A stretch of DNA of 64,000 nt from Cyanobacterium aponinum PCC 10605 (GCF_000317675.1 NC_019776.1:1550001-1614000); one strand, 5' to 3'. Positions 17,197 to 26,969 are shown, numbered from the stretch's first letter. Notes: generated from the letters alone by a model not told the origin. Numbers and translations are program-made.

Positions 17197-18228
17197 ATGG
17201 ATAAAGATTGGTCTGATTTACTCAAACAACTATTAGAAAAACAATCCCTCACCGAAACTCAGGCAGGAGAGTTAATGACGGGATGGCTCAAAGAAGAAAT
17301 CTCTCCTGCCCTTTCTGGGGCGATTTTAACCGCTATTCAAGCAAAAGGTGTCTGTGCAGAAGAATTAGCAGGTATGGCAAGAATTTTACAAAATCAATCC
17401 CTACAATCAGAGAAAATTGATTATTCAGAGGCTGTGATTGATACTTGTGGCACAGGGGGAGATGGTGCATCTACTTTTAATATTTCCACGGCTGTTGCTT
17501 TCGTTGCATCTGCGGCAGGAGTTAAGGTAGCAAAACATGGTAATCGCTCTGCTTCCAGTAAAGTGGGATCTGCGGATGTATTAGAATATTTAGGAATTAA
17601 ACTGAATGTTAGTGACAAAATAGCAAAAGAAGCCCTCTCAGAAGTTGGAATAACTTTTCTATTTGCCCCCGGATGGCATCCTGCTATGAAATCCGTTGCA
17701 CCGATACGAAAAGAGTTAAAAATTAGGACGATATTTAATTTATTAGGTCCTTTGGTTAATCCTTTATACCCCACAGGGCAAGTTATCGGAGTTTATGATT
17801 CTCAATTTATCAATCCTGTGGCTGAAGCCTTAAAATTACTATCGATAAATAGAGGTGTTGTTTTACACGGTAGAGAAAAATTAGATGAGGCAGGTTTAGG
17901 AGACATTACCGATATAGCATTGCTCAATGAAGGTGAAATTACCACAACAACGATTAATCCCCAAGAGTTAAATTTGCACCATGAGTCTTTAGCGGCTTTG
18001 AAAGGGGGTAACGTGGAAGAGAATGCGACTATTTTAAGCTCTGTATTACAAGGAAAAGGGACAAAAGCACAGACTGAAGTCGTGGCTTTAAATGCTTCTT
18101 TAGCGTTGCAAGTGGCAGGATTAATTCCATTTGGAAAACATCTTCAGGGAATTGAAAAATGTCTCGATATAATTGCCAGTGGAAAGCCATGGGATAAATT
18201 AACTGAATTGGTAAATTTCTATAAGTAG
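17197..18228 (+). CDS. trpD: Anthranilate phosphoribosyltransferase
   Basis: A 343-residue TrpD, second step of tryptophan synthesis (anthranilate + PRPP to phosphoribosylanthranilate). Motifs are [16 protein letters not shown] (PRPP and metal site), [18 protein letters not shown] and [18 protein letters not shown]. An upstream frame extends to 17095, but its extra 34 residues look like translated intergenic DNA; ATG 17197 gives the normal family length. It stands alone, as is common for cyanobacterial trp genes. Confidence 0.95.
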   Translation: MDKDWSDLLKQLLEKQSLTETQAGELMTGWLKEEISPALSGAILTAIQAKGVCAEELAGMARILQNQSLQSEKIDYSEAVIDTCGTGGDGASTFNISTAVAFVASAAGVKVAKHGNRSASSKVGSADVLEYLGIKLNVSDKIAKEALSEVGITFLFAPGWHPAMKSVAPIRKELKIRTIFNLLGPLVNPLYPTGQVIGVYDSQFINPVAEALKLLSINRGVVLHGREKLDEAGLGDITDIALLNEGEITTTTINPQELNLHHESLAALKGGNVEENATILSSVLQGKGTKAQTEVVALNASLALQVAGLIPFGKHLQGIEKCLDIIASGKPWDKLTELVNFYK

Positions 18229-18271
18229 AGGTTGCTGAAAAAAGATTTTAGTAAGCAAAAGAGCAAGGGGC

Positions 18272-18428
18272 AAAGATAAATAACCTCAGTTCAGTTTTAG
18301 AATATCCAATAAGGTTAGGTGTCAGGTGTCAGGTTGCGGGTGTTAGGGGATGGGAGGATGGGGGGATGAGGTGATGAGGGGAAAGGGGGAAGTAGGGGCG
18401 AATGGCCATTCGCCCCTAACTCATCTTC
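18272..18428. repeat. Composite repeat downstream of trpD
   Basis: The block starts AATAACCTCAGTTCAG about 50 bp after trpD, continues with AATAAGGTTAGGTGTC heptamer runs and a GGGATGGG-rich stretch, and ends in the 20-bp palindrome. It is the reverse complement, in order, of the block at 22112-22318. Confidence 0.75.
18396..18415. repeat. 20-bp palindrome family, copy 2
   Basis: GGGCGAATGGCCATTCGCCC, perfect, preceded by AGTAG and followed by CTAAC. Confidence 0.9.
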
Positions 18429-18429
18429 C

Positions 18430-19572
18430 CTAACGACTCATTAATTGATTGATTACCATTACTACCCATTCTAAATCTTCTTTAGTGGTAGTGCGATCGC
18501 AACTTATTCTAATTCCTCGGAGGGCTTCAGTTTCTGAGTATCCCATTGCTAAAAGAGTGGGGGATGGTAAAGATTTACCACTACTACAAGCAGAACCCGC
18601 ACTGATACCTATACCAGCTAGGTTTAAATCCCTCACCATTTTTCGCCCTGTAATTTCTCGATGAGGATGGTTAATGATAAAACTGGCATGATGGGGCAAA
18701 CGATAATATCTATCTCCCGTTAGTTGTAAATAAGGGCATTCTTGCTCTACTAAGTCAATGAAATAGTCTCTTAATTCCCTTAACCTTAAACTCTCACTTT
18801 CTAAATCTTTTTGTGCTAATTGGGATGCTAACCCTAAAGCGGCGATCGCACATAGTGCTTGTGTACCTGAACGTAGCCCTAATTCTTGTCCTCCACCGCC
18901 TATGAGAGGTTGCAACTCAATACCCTCTCTAATATATAATGCTCCTGCTCCCTGCATACCATAAAATTTATGTCCAGAAAGAGACAATAAATCAATTTTT
19001 AAAGCAGATACATCCACTTCATAGCGCCCCATTATCTGCACTGCATCAGTATGAAATAAAGCCTTACTGTGGGTTTTTGTTATATCAGCTAACTCCGTAA
19101 TGGGCTGAATCGTGCCGACTTCACTTTGTCCATAAATAATAGACACTAAAACAGTATTATCCCGTAAACTTTTCCTTAAATCATCTGGATTGACTCTGCC
19201 TTCTCGATTCACTGGTAATCTTGTTACCTGCCATCCCTGCTTTTCCAACATAGTAACAGGAGATGCGATCGCAGAATGTTCTACGCTAGAAATAATTATG
19301 TGTTGTGGTTGGGAGTAATTATAAACCGTGCCAAAAATAGCTAAATTATCAGCCTCCGTGCCACCAGAAGTAAAAATAATATTATCTCCAGAATCAGCAT
19401 TAAGCAAAGAAGCCACGGAAAAACGAGCCTTTTCTAAAACCATCGCTGACCTTTCCCCCCAAAAGTGTAAACTAGAGGGGTTACCCCAATTATCTTTCAT
19501 TATTTCCTGCACCAATTTAACAACCTCTGGATGAGGTGCAGTAGTGGCACAAGAATCAAGGTATATTTGCAT
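18430..19572 (-). CDS. Cysteine desulfurase, NifS/IscS-like
   Basis: A 380-residue class V aminotransferase-fold enzyme that moves sulfur from cysteine to a persulfide for iron-sulfur clusters, thiamine or tRNA thiolation. Motifs are YLDSCATT near the N terminus, TSGGTEADNLAIFG, EHSAI, HTDAVQ, the PLP lysine in LSGHKFYG and the catalytic cysteine in SAGSACSSG. The loop length fits a group I (NifS/IscS) enzyme rather than SufS. No iron-sulfur scaffold gene is adjacent, so the acceptor is unknown. Confidence 0.9.
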   Translation of the reverse strand: MQIYLDSCATTAPHPEVVKLVQEIMKDNWGNPSSLHFWGERSAMVLEKARFSVASLLNADSGDNIIFTSGGTEADNLAIFGTVYNYSQPQHIIISSVEHSAIASPVTMLEKQGWQVTRLPVNREGRVNPDDLRKSLRDNTVLVSIIYGQSEVGTIQPITELADITKTHSKALFHTDAVQIMGRYEVDVSALKIDLLSLSGHKFYGMQGAGALYIREGIELQPLIGGGGQELGLRSGTQALCAIAALGLASQLAQKDLESESLRLRELRDYFIDLVEQECPYLQLTGDRYYRLPHHASFIINHPHREITGRKMVRDLNLAGIGISAGSACSSGKSLPSPTLLAMGYSETEALRGIRISCDRTTTKEDLEWVVMVINQLMSR

Positions 19573-19700
19573 GACAGTTTTAGCTTTCAGGTGTCGAAGA
19601 TTAGGAGGATTGAGAAATCAGAGTTCGGAGTTAGAAGTTTAGATATTATTTATTATCAAATTATTTACTATCAACTATTTACCCCATCATTATTAATTAT

Positions 19701-19886
19701 GACTCTATTACTTTGAGTATGTAAATTATTGGTTAGGGTAGGCAACAGGCAAGAGGCAAAAGGCAAGAAGCGATTATTAAATAATAATTTATAAAATTTT
19801 AGTTTTTATTTTACTATAAACACTATTCAATAAAGGTTATAGGAGTTATTTTTTATTAATTTATCATAACCACACTCTGAAGAGCC
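19701..19886. mobile_element. MITE-like element A, copy 1 (186 bp)
   Basis: The element runs from GACTCTATTACTTTGAG to CACTCTGAAGAGCC, with short inverted ends (GACTCT/AGAGCC). It has no ORF and an AT-rich interior holding a GGCAA heptamer run. It matches 63088-63273 in reverse complement along its whole 186 bp and 25104-25290 more loosely. Confidence 0.78.
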
Positions 19887-19903
19887 TTAATTATTCAATA
19901 TTC

Positions 19904-20857
19904 TTACAATAAAGTTAATTCCCCTGCCACTTCCAACCTTCTATAATCATCAATTCTTAAGAACATTTCTCCTAAATTTTCTGCCACCGCAGGAGTTATC
20001 CACCCCATTTGTTTTAAAACATGAATTGCAGTGGCATATTTTGCCCTTTTTGCACCATCCAAAACCTTAATTGCTAATCCCATATTCTGTCCAATATTTC
20101 CCACACATTGAATACCTTCGGCCCCTGACTTACTAACCAATCTGCCATCGGTTAAATTCATTAATTCAGTGTCAAAAGCACCCTCTCCTGCTACCATGGT
20201 GGGGTGATTGGTCATTGCTCTGACAATTCGTTCTAAATCAATACTATTACCACTAGCTAACTTAGCGTAAAGAGTTGCCATTTGCGACAATTCCAGAGCA
20301 TAGGTAGGCACACCACAATCATCTCTCGCACTCATAATCTCATCGGCTGGAATAGACAATAATTCAGCAATTTTATGTAATATTAACTCTTGAATCGGAT
20401 TAGACTTATAGTAGTAGGTATCTAAATTCCAATTTCTCTGTTTACAAGTAGCTAACATTCCAGCGTGTTTTCCTGAGCAATTATGTTGTAAAGCACTATT
20501 TTTTCCCGCAGGAATGGGACATTTCAAAAAACTAGGCTCAATATCCGCACGCCAAAGTATATTAAAAACCTGCCTAGCTTGTTCAATAGTACCCTGATGA
20601 GAACTACAAATAATAGCTAAATCCTGATCATCTAAATCAAAACGCTCAATAACTCCTGTACTAGTAACAGCAAGAGCTTGAAAAGGTTTCATTGCCGAAC
20701 GCATAAAAGAGAATGTTTCCGCATCCCCGGCAACTGCAAGAACTCTTCCTCGATCATCAGCAACCACAACCTCAGCTTGATGTATTGATTCGACAATTCC
20801 TTCTCTAAGGAGATGTATTTCTAAGCGAGGGTAGCTAGGGCGTTTTAATTTAGTCAT
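19904..20857 (-). CDS. Asparaginase (type II-like, PF06089 family)
   Basis: A 317-residue protein of the asparaginase family unrelated to AnsA/AnsB. Visible blocks include VESIHQAEVVVADDRGRVLA, FMRSAMKPFQALA, CSSHQGT, LQHNCSGKHAGMLA, SARDDCGVPTYAL and SKSGAEGIQCVG. These Ser/Thr/Lys-rich blocks build the active site in the Rhizobium etli-type enzyme. The likely role is hydrolysis of L-asparagine to aspartate and ammonia. It diverges from apcF. Confidence 0.88.
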   Translation of the reverse strand: MTKLKRPSYPRLEIHLLREGIVESIHQAEVVVADDRGRVLAVAGDAETFSFMRSAMKPFQALAVTSTGVIERFDLDDQDLAIICSSHQGTIEQARQVFNILWRADIEPSFLKCPIPAGKNSALQHNCSGKHAGMLATCKQRNWNLDTYYYKSNPIQELILHKIAELLSIPADEIMSARDDCGVPTYALELSQMATLYAKLASGNSIDLERIVRAMTNHPTMVAGEGAFDTELMNLTDGRLVSKSGAEGIQCVGNIGQNMGLAIKVLDGAKRAKYATAIHVLKQMGWITPAVAENLGEMFLRIDDYRRLEVAGELTLL

Positions 20858-21314
20858 TGATATTGAATTTTTCCGATAATTATTTCAGAGTTTCAACTAA
20901 GTAATCTTAGCATATCTCAAGGTCTAAGTAGAATAATTAGAAGGGGAAGTAAGGGCTTGGGGAGAGGAGTGTTTGCTGTGCTCGTACAATCCTTTCAGTC
21001 GTGAACGGGGTTATTCATTATCAACTATTTATCCTTGCCTCTTGTCTTTTTCCCTGCAATTTTTCAAAAACTCTCAGGAAGATGTAAAGATTTTATACTT
21101 TTCTTATCAATTGAGGTAAAGAAATAAGATAATGGTTTCGCTGTTTATAATCATTATTGTAAAAGGAAGCCACTCTTTCCTTGAATGAGTTAACAGTAGT
21201 CTTAATTTGTAAAAAGGTAATTCCTTAGCATATTGGCTTTTATCACATAATCAGATATAAGATCAAAACTAACTGTTTAACTTGAATTTATAAAATCTTG
21301 TTTAGGAGAAAAAA
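20858..21314. promoter_or_regulatory. apcF upstream region
   Basis: This 457-bp gap lies between divergent genes. AGGAG lies 8 nt before the apcF ATG, and a TATAAG at about 21257 could be a -10 box. I see no repeat element or small gene. Exact promoters need transcript mapping. Confidence 0.45.
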
Positions 21315-21827
21315 ATGTTAGTTGATGCTGTCACCAGTTTAATCAAAAACTATGATGTTACGGGGCGCTATTTGGATCGTAATGCCCTAGATTCTTTAAA
21401 ATCTTATTTTCAGTCTGGTACTACCAGAATTAAACTTGCTACGATGATTAACGGTAACTCTCCCGACATCGTCAAAAATGCTTCTCGTCAATTATTTGAG
21501 GAAGTACCCGAATTAATCCGTGCCGGAGGTAATGCTTATACTACTCGTCGTTATTCGGCTTGTTTAAGAGATATGGACTATTATCTTCGCTATGCTAGTT
21601 ATGCTTTAGTGGCAGGAGATAACGCTATTTTAGATGAGCGTGTTTTACAGGGTTTAAAGGAAACCTATAACTCTTTAGGTGTACCTGTTGGCCCTACTGT
21701 GCGCGGTATTCAAATCATGAAAGAAATGATTAAGGATATGGCATTTCAAGCGGGAATGGATGATGTTAATTTAGTGGATGCTCCTTTTGATCATCTTACT
21801 CGTGAGTTAAGTGATATTTCTGTTTAG
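21315..21827 (+). CDS. apcF: Allophycocyanin beta-18 subunit
   Basis: A 170-residue phycobiliprotein of the phycobilisome core. Together with the ApcE chromophore domain it forms the terminal emitter trimer that passes energy to photosystem II. The phycocyanobilin-binding cysteine is C83 in RRYSACLRDMDYYLRYASYAL; GGNAYTTRR holds the Asn position methylated in beta-type subunits. TYNSLGVPVGPTVRGIQIMKEM is diagnostic. The divergence from ApcB and the lone gene location fit ApcF. A good ribosome site precedes it. Confidence 0.93.
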   Translation: MLVDAVTSLIKNYDVTGRYLDRNALDSLKSYFQSGTTRIKLATMINGNSPDIVKNASRQLFEEVPELIRAGGNAYTTRRYSACLRDMDYYLRYASYALVAGDNAILDERVLQGLKETYNSLGVPVGPTVRGIQIMKEMIKDMAFQAGMDDVNLVDAPFDHLTRELSDISV

Positions 21828-22111
21828 CATATTTTTTCATAATAATATAGGGAGTTCGGAATTTGGGGAGTTAGGGAATAGGGGTATTAGGGAAAAACTT
21901 ATTCTTAAATTATTAATTCCTAATTATTAATTATTGCTCAATTGCCTTTGCCCCTTGCCCTTTTTACTTTGCCCTCTTTCCCCTGCCTTTTACCCTTTGC
22001 CTATTTTAACCTGAGTTTTGGATAAGCTGAAAGCGTTATTTTTTCGTAGTCGGAAAACCTTATCGCTTCTTAGAGATAACAATAAAATTGCCTTAACCCG
22101 AACTGACGTTA
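21828..22111. repeat. Repeat-rich spacer after apcF
   Basis: The gap holds CTTTGCC-type heptamer runs (21950-22010) and a short unit from TAACCTGAGTT (22014) to AACTGACGTTA (22110), whose ends resemble those of the composite repeats elsewhere. No gene is visible. Confidence 0.55.
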
Positions 22112-22318
22112 AATAGTTAAGAATTAAGAATTAAGAATGAAAAACCACGAATACCTGTACGGGCGAATGGCCATTCGCCCCTACTTTCCCCTTTCCCCTC
22201 ATCACCTCATCACCTCATCACCTCATCCCCCCATCCTCCCATCCCCTAACACCTGCAACCTGCAACCTGAAACCTGAAACCTAACCTTATCCGATATTCT
22301 TAAACCGAACTGAGGTTA
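22112..22318. repeat. Composite repeat reaching into the ctp stop codon
   Basis: The order is a TTAAGAA heptamer run, the 20-bp palindrome (22161-22180), a CCTCATCA run, an ACCTGAA/ACCTGCA heptamer run, and the end word GAACTGAGGTTATTTTA. The end word overlaps the protease stop codon (TAA, complement of 22316-22318). It is the inverted counterpart of 18272-18428. Confidence 0.75.
22161..22180. repeat. 20-bp palindrome family, copy 3
   Basis: GGGCGAATGGCCATTCGCCC, perfect, preceded by TGTAC and followed by CTACT. Confidence 0.9.
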
Positions 22319-23629
22319 TTTTAAAATACTGCCATAACTGTTATTGTTATGATTTAACTTGCCTACTGTACGTAAGATTGCGATCGCCTTTGAGTATTGG
22401 GAATCAGCTTTAGTGGCGATTAATGATGGGTCTTGACTTAATAAATACTGTTCTTCTCGGGTTAAGGCTTGAACAATATCGGGTGCAATTCCTTTTTTGT
22501 TGATATTTGTGCCACTAGGAGGGTAATAACGAGAAATTGTCACAGCTAACCCTGAACCATCAGAAAGTGAATGAACTGATTGAACTGTACCCTTACCAAA
22601 AGTATTTGTCCCCACAATTGTCGCTCGACTATTTTCTTTTAATGCCCCCGCTAAAATTTCACTAGCACTAGCAGAATCACCATCGACTAAAACCACTAAG
22701 GGTAAATCAGTAATGGCAGAATTATCCGCAGAAAAAGTTTGATGTCCCCCTTGACGGTCAACTATATCCACGATTTCTCCTTGAGACATCCACATTCTGG
22801 CAATATCCACACTGGCAAATAATAATCCCCCCGGATTACCCCGTAAGTCTAAGACAAAACCTTGGGCTTTTTGTTGATTCAATTCTCTTATGGCTTTTTG
22901 CATTTGTTCGGCGGCATGGGAACTAAATTCTTCTAGTTTGATGTAACCAATATTCAATTCTCCTTCTCTTTTCATAGCAAAATCCACGGAAGGAACTTCA
23001 AATTGGGCGCGGGTGACGCTTACATTAAAGGCGGGTTTTCCTCTTCTGGCTATTTCTAGGTTTACATCAGTTCCTAATTCTCCTTTCAGGGCTTCTGAGG
23101 CTTGATCTAAATCCATCAAAGCGGTTGGTTTTCCATCTATTCTGACGATGCGATCGCCTCTTTGTAAACCGGCTTCTTCTGCAGGAGATTGACGAATAGT
23201 TTCAATAATATATAAATCCTGAGTACGAGGATCAATAGCAATACGAATACCTACCCCTGAAACTTCCCCTGATGTTTGACTGGTAAGAGTTTCAAATTGT
23301 TCGGGGGGCAAAAACCGAGTATAGGGATCACCTAATTCTTTTAAGGCTTGGTTAATGGCACGATAGGCTTGTTTTTTACTACTGTAATTCTTTTCTAATA
23401 ATTCTTCTCTTTTCTTAATCCAATCAATCCGATTAAAATTGCGATCGACAAATTCATGATTAATAATTTGCCACACCTCATCCACTACTACTTTAGGGCT
23501 ATCCACCATTTCCGCTCGAGCTTGTAGAGGAATAGAAGAGGTTAAAAACCCACCAATGGCAAAAGAGGCGAGAAACGACTTTAAAAGGGGGTGTTTTTTT
23601 CTGCTAGATTCGTTACCTGACTGATTCAT
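22316..23629 (-). CDS. C-terminal processing peptidase (S41, Ctp family)
   Basis: A 437-residue serine protease. It has an N-terminal signal or anchor (about residues 15-40, ending QARAE), a PDZ domain at about 115-195 (SGVGIRIAID, RGDRIVRIDG) and the S41 core. The catalytic Ser is in DGDSASASEILAGAL (about 325) and the Lys in GTNTFGKGTVQ (about 350). Cyanobacteria have CtpA, CtpB and CtpC; CtpA matures the D1 protein of photosystem II. I cannot tell which paralogue this is. It should act in the lumen or periplasm. Confidence 0.9.
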   Translation of the reverse strand: MNQSGNESSRKKHPLLKSFLASFAIGGFLTSSIPLQARAEMVDSPKVVVDEVWQIINHEFVDRNFNRIDWIKKREELLEKNYSSKKQAYRAINQALKELGDPYTRFLPPEQFETLTSQTSGEVSGVGIRIAIDPRTQDLYIIETIRQSPAEEAGLQRGDRIVRIDGKPTALMDLDQASEALKGELGTDVNLEIARRGKPAFNVSVTRAQFEVPSVDFAMKREGELNIGYIKLEEFSSHAAEQMQKAIRELNQQKAQGFVLDLRGNPGGLLFASVDIARMWMSQGEIVDIVDRQGGHQTFSADNSAITDLPLVVLVDGDSASASEILAGALKENSRATIVGTNTFGKGTVQSVHSLSDGSGLAVTISRYYPPSGTNINKKGIAPDIVQALTREEQYLLSQDPSLIATKADSQYSKAIAILRTVGKLNHNNNSYGSILK

Positions 23630-23988
23630 AAGTCTGAGAATTGAGAATAATGTAATTGGTCTTTGTTCAATGAGAAGAAGCGGACAAAATGCCTAGTTAG
23701 TCACATTCTTTCAGTAAGGGTAAGAATTGGATTTTGCTGATAAAAATTTCCCCGCTACTTCCGCTATTTTTACATTCTACATTTTAAATTATTAATTTGT
23801 GTGAAAAATAATGGCTTAGAGTTTACAGAATAAATTTGAAGACTATCAAAATTAATAGCTTCATGTATAGCCCAAGTTTGAGATAAGAACAATTATAAAA
23901 AGGAGAACTGCATAGGGTGAGGGAGAGATGAGTTCGGAGAGTTAAGCAAAATATTATAATAAAAATAGACGCAATATATAGAACTAAA
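23630..23988. other. Gap between divergent ctp and anti-sigma-like gene
   Basis: 359 bp without a supported gene; no recognised repeat or binding site. It must hold both divergent promoters. Confidence 0.5.
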
Positions 23989-24591
23989 ATGGGTCATAGG
24001 ATGCAAACTTTTGGTAACTTTATTGATAAATTTCCTCCAGAACAAGATTCCCTAGAATTAACCTTTACGCCGACTTCTGTTCCTCTTAAAAAACGTTGGC
24101 GAAATAATCGCTTATCTGCTTATTTTATTGCAGATTATTTTACTACTTTTTTACCTTTGGATGATAGCCAAATAGAAGAGCAAAAACGCATTCATGAGAG
24201 TAAATCGGCAGTTTCTTATGTGGCTAACGAACTATTAGAAAATGCGATGAAATATAATTACGAAGAAGCCCATTCCCAAATAAAATTTGGAGTTCATTTT
24301 CTACAAAATAGTAGTTTAATTGCTGTCGTTTTTGCCAGTAATAGTGTCACTGTCAATAATCAGAAAAAATTAGAGAATTTTATTCATAAATTGCAAAATA
24401 ATGACCCAGAAAACCTATACATAGAACACTTAGAAAAAAACGCTTTAGAAGAAGATCAGTGTTCTGGTTTGGGTATTTTAACCATTATCAATGACTACAA
24501 CGCAGAAATAGGTTGGAAGTTTGAAAAAATGTCTTCTCAAAACCATGATAGTTTTTTTCTAGTAACGACAATGGTGCAGATAGAAGTTTAA
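23989..24591 (+). CDS. Anti-sigma-like ATPase/kinase (DUF6272, SiaB-type)
   Basis: A 200-residue protein with a GHKL-type N-box, NELLENAMKYN (N80), and a later SGLGILTIINDYNAEIGW block that matches the kinase G-box area. This pattern fits the DUF6272/SiaB group of partner-switching kinases, which phosphorylate a STAS or SiaC partner on Ser or Thr. An STAS gene follows 97 bp downstream, supporting that reading. ATG 23989 or 24001 could be the start. Related pairs in Synechocystis (slr1856-slr1861 area) adjoin a PP2C phosphatase, not seen here. Confidence 0.72.
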   Translation: MGHRMQTFGNFIDKFPPEQDSLELTFTPTSVPLKKRWRNNRLSAYFIADYFTTFLPLDDSQIEEQKRIHESKSAVSYVANELLENAMKYNYEEAHSQIKFGVHFLQNSSLIAVVFASNSVTVNNQKKLENFIHKLQNNDPENLYIEHLEKNALEEDQCSGLGILTIINDYNAEIGWKFEKMSSQNHDSFFLVTTMVQIEV

Positions 24592-24688
24592 ATTTCTCCG
24601 TCTTAATTATTATCAATAATTATAATCTCATTTTTTGTTATAAGATATTTAATAGTAATAAAAAAAATATTTATTAAACAGAGAAAAT

Positions 24689-25042
24689 ATGCAAGATAAA
24701 AAAATCCAAGGAGAAGATTATTTAGTAGAGTTTAACGCTGATAATTGGGCTGTTATATTCAAAGGAGAATTAAGTTTAAGTGGTCCTCAAGAATATTCTC
24801 CTATCAAAGATTTACTAGAATCAGTAGCAGATAATGACCCAGAAAATATGACTATTAACCTTAAAGAGCTACATTTTTTAAACAGTTCTGGTATTAGTAT
24901 GTTATCAAAGTTCGTAATTAGTTTGAGAAAAAAAAAGAAATTACAATTAATTATTTTGGGTTCAGAACAGATTCCTTGGCAAAAAAAATCTCTCAAAAAT
25001 TTACAGAAATTTTTACCAGGTTTGAAATTGGAAATAAATTAA
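24689..25042 (+). CDS. STAS-domain anti-sigma antagonist-like protein
   Basis: A 117-residue single STAS-type domain. NLKELHFLNSSGISMLSKF has the phosphorylation-site position, Ser66 or Ser67, before a Gly-Ile as in SpoIIAA relatives. It sits just downstream of a SiaB-like kinase gene and is probably its substrate. The output (a sigma factor, cyclase or phosphatase) is not encoded nearby. Confidence 0.75.
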   Translation: MQDKKIQGEDYLVEFNADNWAVIFKGELSLSGPQEYSPIKDLLESVADNDPENMTINLKELHFLNSSGISMLSKFVISLRKKKKLQLIILGSEQIPWQKKSLKNLQKFLPGLKLEIN

Positions 25043-25103
25043 GAATAGTTTATTTAAAATAAAATTTATTGTTATTTATTTTAATACAATTGATATAGAT
25101 ATT

Positions 25104-25290
25104 GGTTCTTCTACAGTTGCTATGGTAAATTAACAAAAAATAATTGCTATAAGCTATGTAAATTAAGAGATTAACGATAACAAAAAATTAATTGTTATAA
25201 ATTAATATTTATTATTTAACCTGACACCTGCCACCTGCCGCCTGACACCTTTTCCTAACCAATAATTTATATACTCACAGTAAGAGAGCC
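25104..25290. mobile_element. MITE-like element A, copy 2 (187 bp)
   Basis: It begins GGTTCTTCTACAGTTGC and ends ACAGTAAGAGAGCC, in the same orientation as 63088-63273. End words, AT-rich interior and length agree with the other copies, while the middle has diverged and carries ACCTGCC heptamers. Confidence 0.7.
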
Positions 25291-25313
25291 TAGATATTTG
25301 TGTTTAATATGAT

Positions 25314-25772
25314 TTATTTAGAGAATAAAGGAAGTAAAAATAAAGAACTTAATATCCCTAACAACAAGCCGACTAAAACTTGGAAAGGAGTATGCCCTAA
25401 TAATTCTTTTAATCTTTCTTCGTTAAAATCCTCATGACGCAAAAATTCATCCATAATTTGATTTAAAATTCTCGCTTGTTTTCCCGCCGCTTGTCTAACT
25501 CCTGCCGCATCGTACATAACGATTACTGCAAAAATAGTTGCGATCGCAAATTCTGGAGATGACCAACCTAAAATTTGTCCTGTGCCTGTAGCCAATGCAC
25601 CCACTAACGCAGAATGAGCGCTAGGCATTCCCCCTGTACTTACGATATAGCGAAAACTAAATTTCTGATTAGCAATAGTATCCACAGAAACTTTGATGAT
25701 TTGAGCCAAAAAACAGGCTAATAAGGGGATAACTAAAAGTTTATTAGAAAATATATCCCTTAATACTTCCAT
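25314..25772 (-). CDS. Divergent PAP2 family membrane protein (YuiD/DUF212-like)
   Basis: A 152-residue membrane protein of the divergent PAP2 group. Signatures are STGGMPSAHSALVGALATG and MYDAAGVRQAAGKQA, with about four hydrophobic segments. The group is related to lipid phosphatases, but its substrate is not settled. ATG 25772 is preferred: it lies 13 nt after the crtE stop, whereas the longer frame to 25847 would overlap crtE by 62 bp and adds a non-conserved lead. The pairing with crtE hints at a polyprenyl-phosphate role. Confidence 0.8.
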   Translation of the reverse strand: MEVLRDIFSNKLLVIPLLACFLAQIIKVSVDTIANQKFSFRYIVSTGGMPSAHSALVGALATGTGQILGWSSPEFAIATIFAVIVMYDAAGVRQAAGKQARILNQIMDEFLRHEDFNEERLKELLGHTPFQVLVGLLLGILSSLFLLPLFSK

Positions 25773-25785
25773 TTTTTTCCTTTTC

Positions 25786-26706
25786 CTAATTTTTACGGTT
25801 AATAATATACTCAGCAATGGCACGTAGTGGTTGAGCCTTGTCACCATATATGTCTAACTGTGCGATCGCATTTTTGATTAACTCTTCTGCTTTTTGACGA
25901 GAAGTATCCAAACCCCAGATACGAGGATAAGTAGCTTTTTGAGCAGAAATATCTTTTCCGGCAGTCTTACCCAACTCCTCAGAAGTAGCAGTAACATCAA
26001 GAATATCATCAACAATTTGAAAAGCTAAACCAATATTTTGGGCATACACCGACAATCTCGCTAAATCATCCTCAGAAGCACCAGCCAAAACAGCACCAGA
26101 AGAAACACAGGCTTCTAATAAAGCTCCTGTTTTACGACGATGAATAAAACTTAAAGTATCTGCAGTAACATCCGCTTTTCCCTCACATTCTAAATCCAAA
26201 ACCTGCCCACCCACTAAACCGTTAGCTCCAACTGCTTTACCTAAAATAGCCAAAACTTTAACAATCCTTTCCGATGGAATACAAGATGTTTTGATCGCCA
26301 CAAACTCGAACGCATAAGCCAATAAACCATCCCCTGCCAAAATTGCAATATCTTCACCATAAACTTTATGATTTGTCAATCTTCCCCGACGATAATCGTC
26401 ATTATCCATCGCAGGTAAATCGTCATGAATCAATGACATAGTATGAATCATCTCTAAAGCACAAGCCGTAGGCATAGCCACATCCTCAGTTTGTCCTAAC
26501 AATTCAGCTACCGCTAAACACAAAATAGGGCGTAATCTTTTTCCCCCAGCTAACAAAGAATAGCGCATTGCCTCATAAATTTTCTCAGGCTTTTCTATGG
26601 GCAAAGAGTCATCTAGTGCCTTCTCAACAATTTCTTTCTTTTCTTGTAAATAAACTTTTAAGTTAAAAGGGCTATCTATATTAGGTTTAATATCGGTTTT
26701 TATCAT
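25786..26706 (-). CDS. crtE: Geranylgeranyl diphosphate synthase
   Basis: A 306-residue trans-prenyltransferase that extends isoprenoid chains to C20 for carotenoids, phytol and quinone tails. The first aspartate-rich motif is in [21 protein letters not shown] and the second in [21 protein letters not shown] is also present. ATG 26706 gives the usual start ([19 protein letters not shown] about 37 residues in); the frame extends 19 residues further upstream without conservation. The PAP2-like gene follows in the same operon. Confidence 0.92.
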   Translation of the reverse strand: MIKTDIKPNIDSPFNLKVYLQEKKEIVEKALDDSLPIEKPEKIYEAMRYSLLAGGKRLRPILCLAVAELLGQTEDVAMPTACALEMIHTMSLIHDDLPAMDNDDYRRGRLTNHKVYGEDIAILAGDGLLAYAFEFVAIKTSCIPSERIVKVLAILGKAVGANGLVGGQVLDLECEGKADVTADTLSFIHRRKTGALLEACVSSGAVLAGASEDDLARLSVYAQNIGLAFQIVDDILDVTATSEELGKTAGKDISAQKATYPRIWGLDTSRQKAEELIKNAIAQLDIYGDKAQPLRAIAEYIINRKN

Positions 26707-26969
26707 TGTATTGACAATATAATTACGATGTATGCTTTGATCTGATTCTTGATCAATTATCAATGATTAATGACTATAGATCAAGATAATTCCCATGACC
26801 TAAACAAAAATTAAAAGCAGACAAAGTCAAAACTTACAATCCATTTTGTCTAACTACTTAAAGAGAAATGGTAATTCTAATGGTATAAGATTAAGCAGTA
26901 GTCTAATTAAAGACTAGGCTAACGATTATTTTTAGTATTAACCTACTCAGATTTAGTTATTTAATTTTC

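Noticed and set aside
18430-19572. Naming the desulfurase SufS because sufR is in the window
   Set aside because: The SGSACSSG loop and length fit the NifS/IscS group, and the genes are about 9 kb apart.
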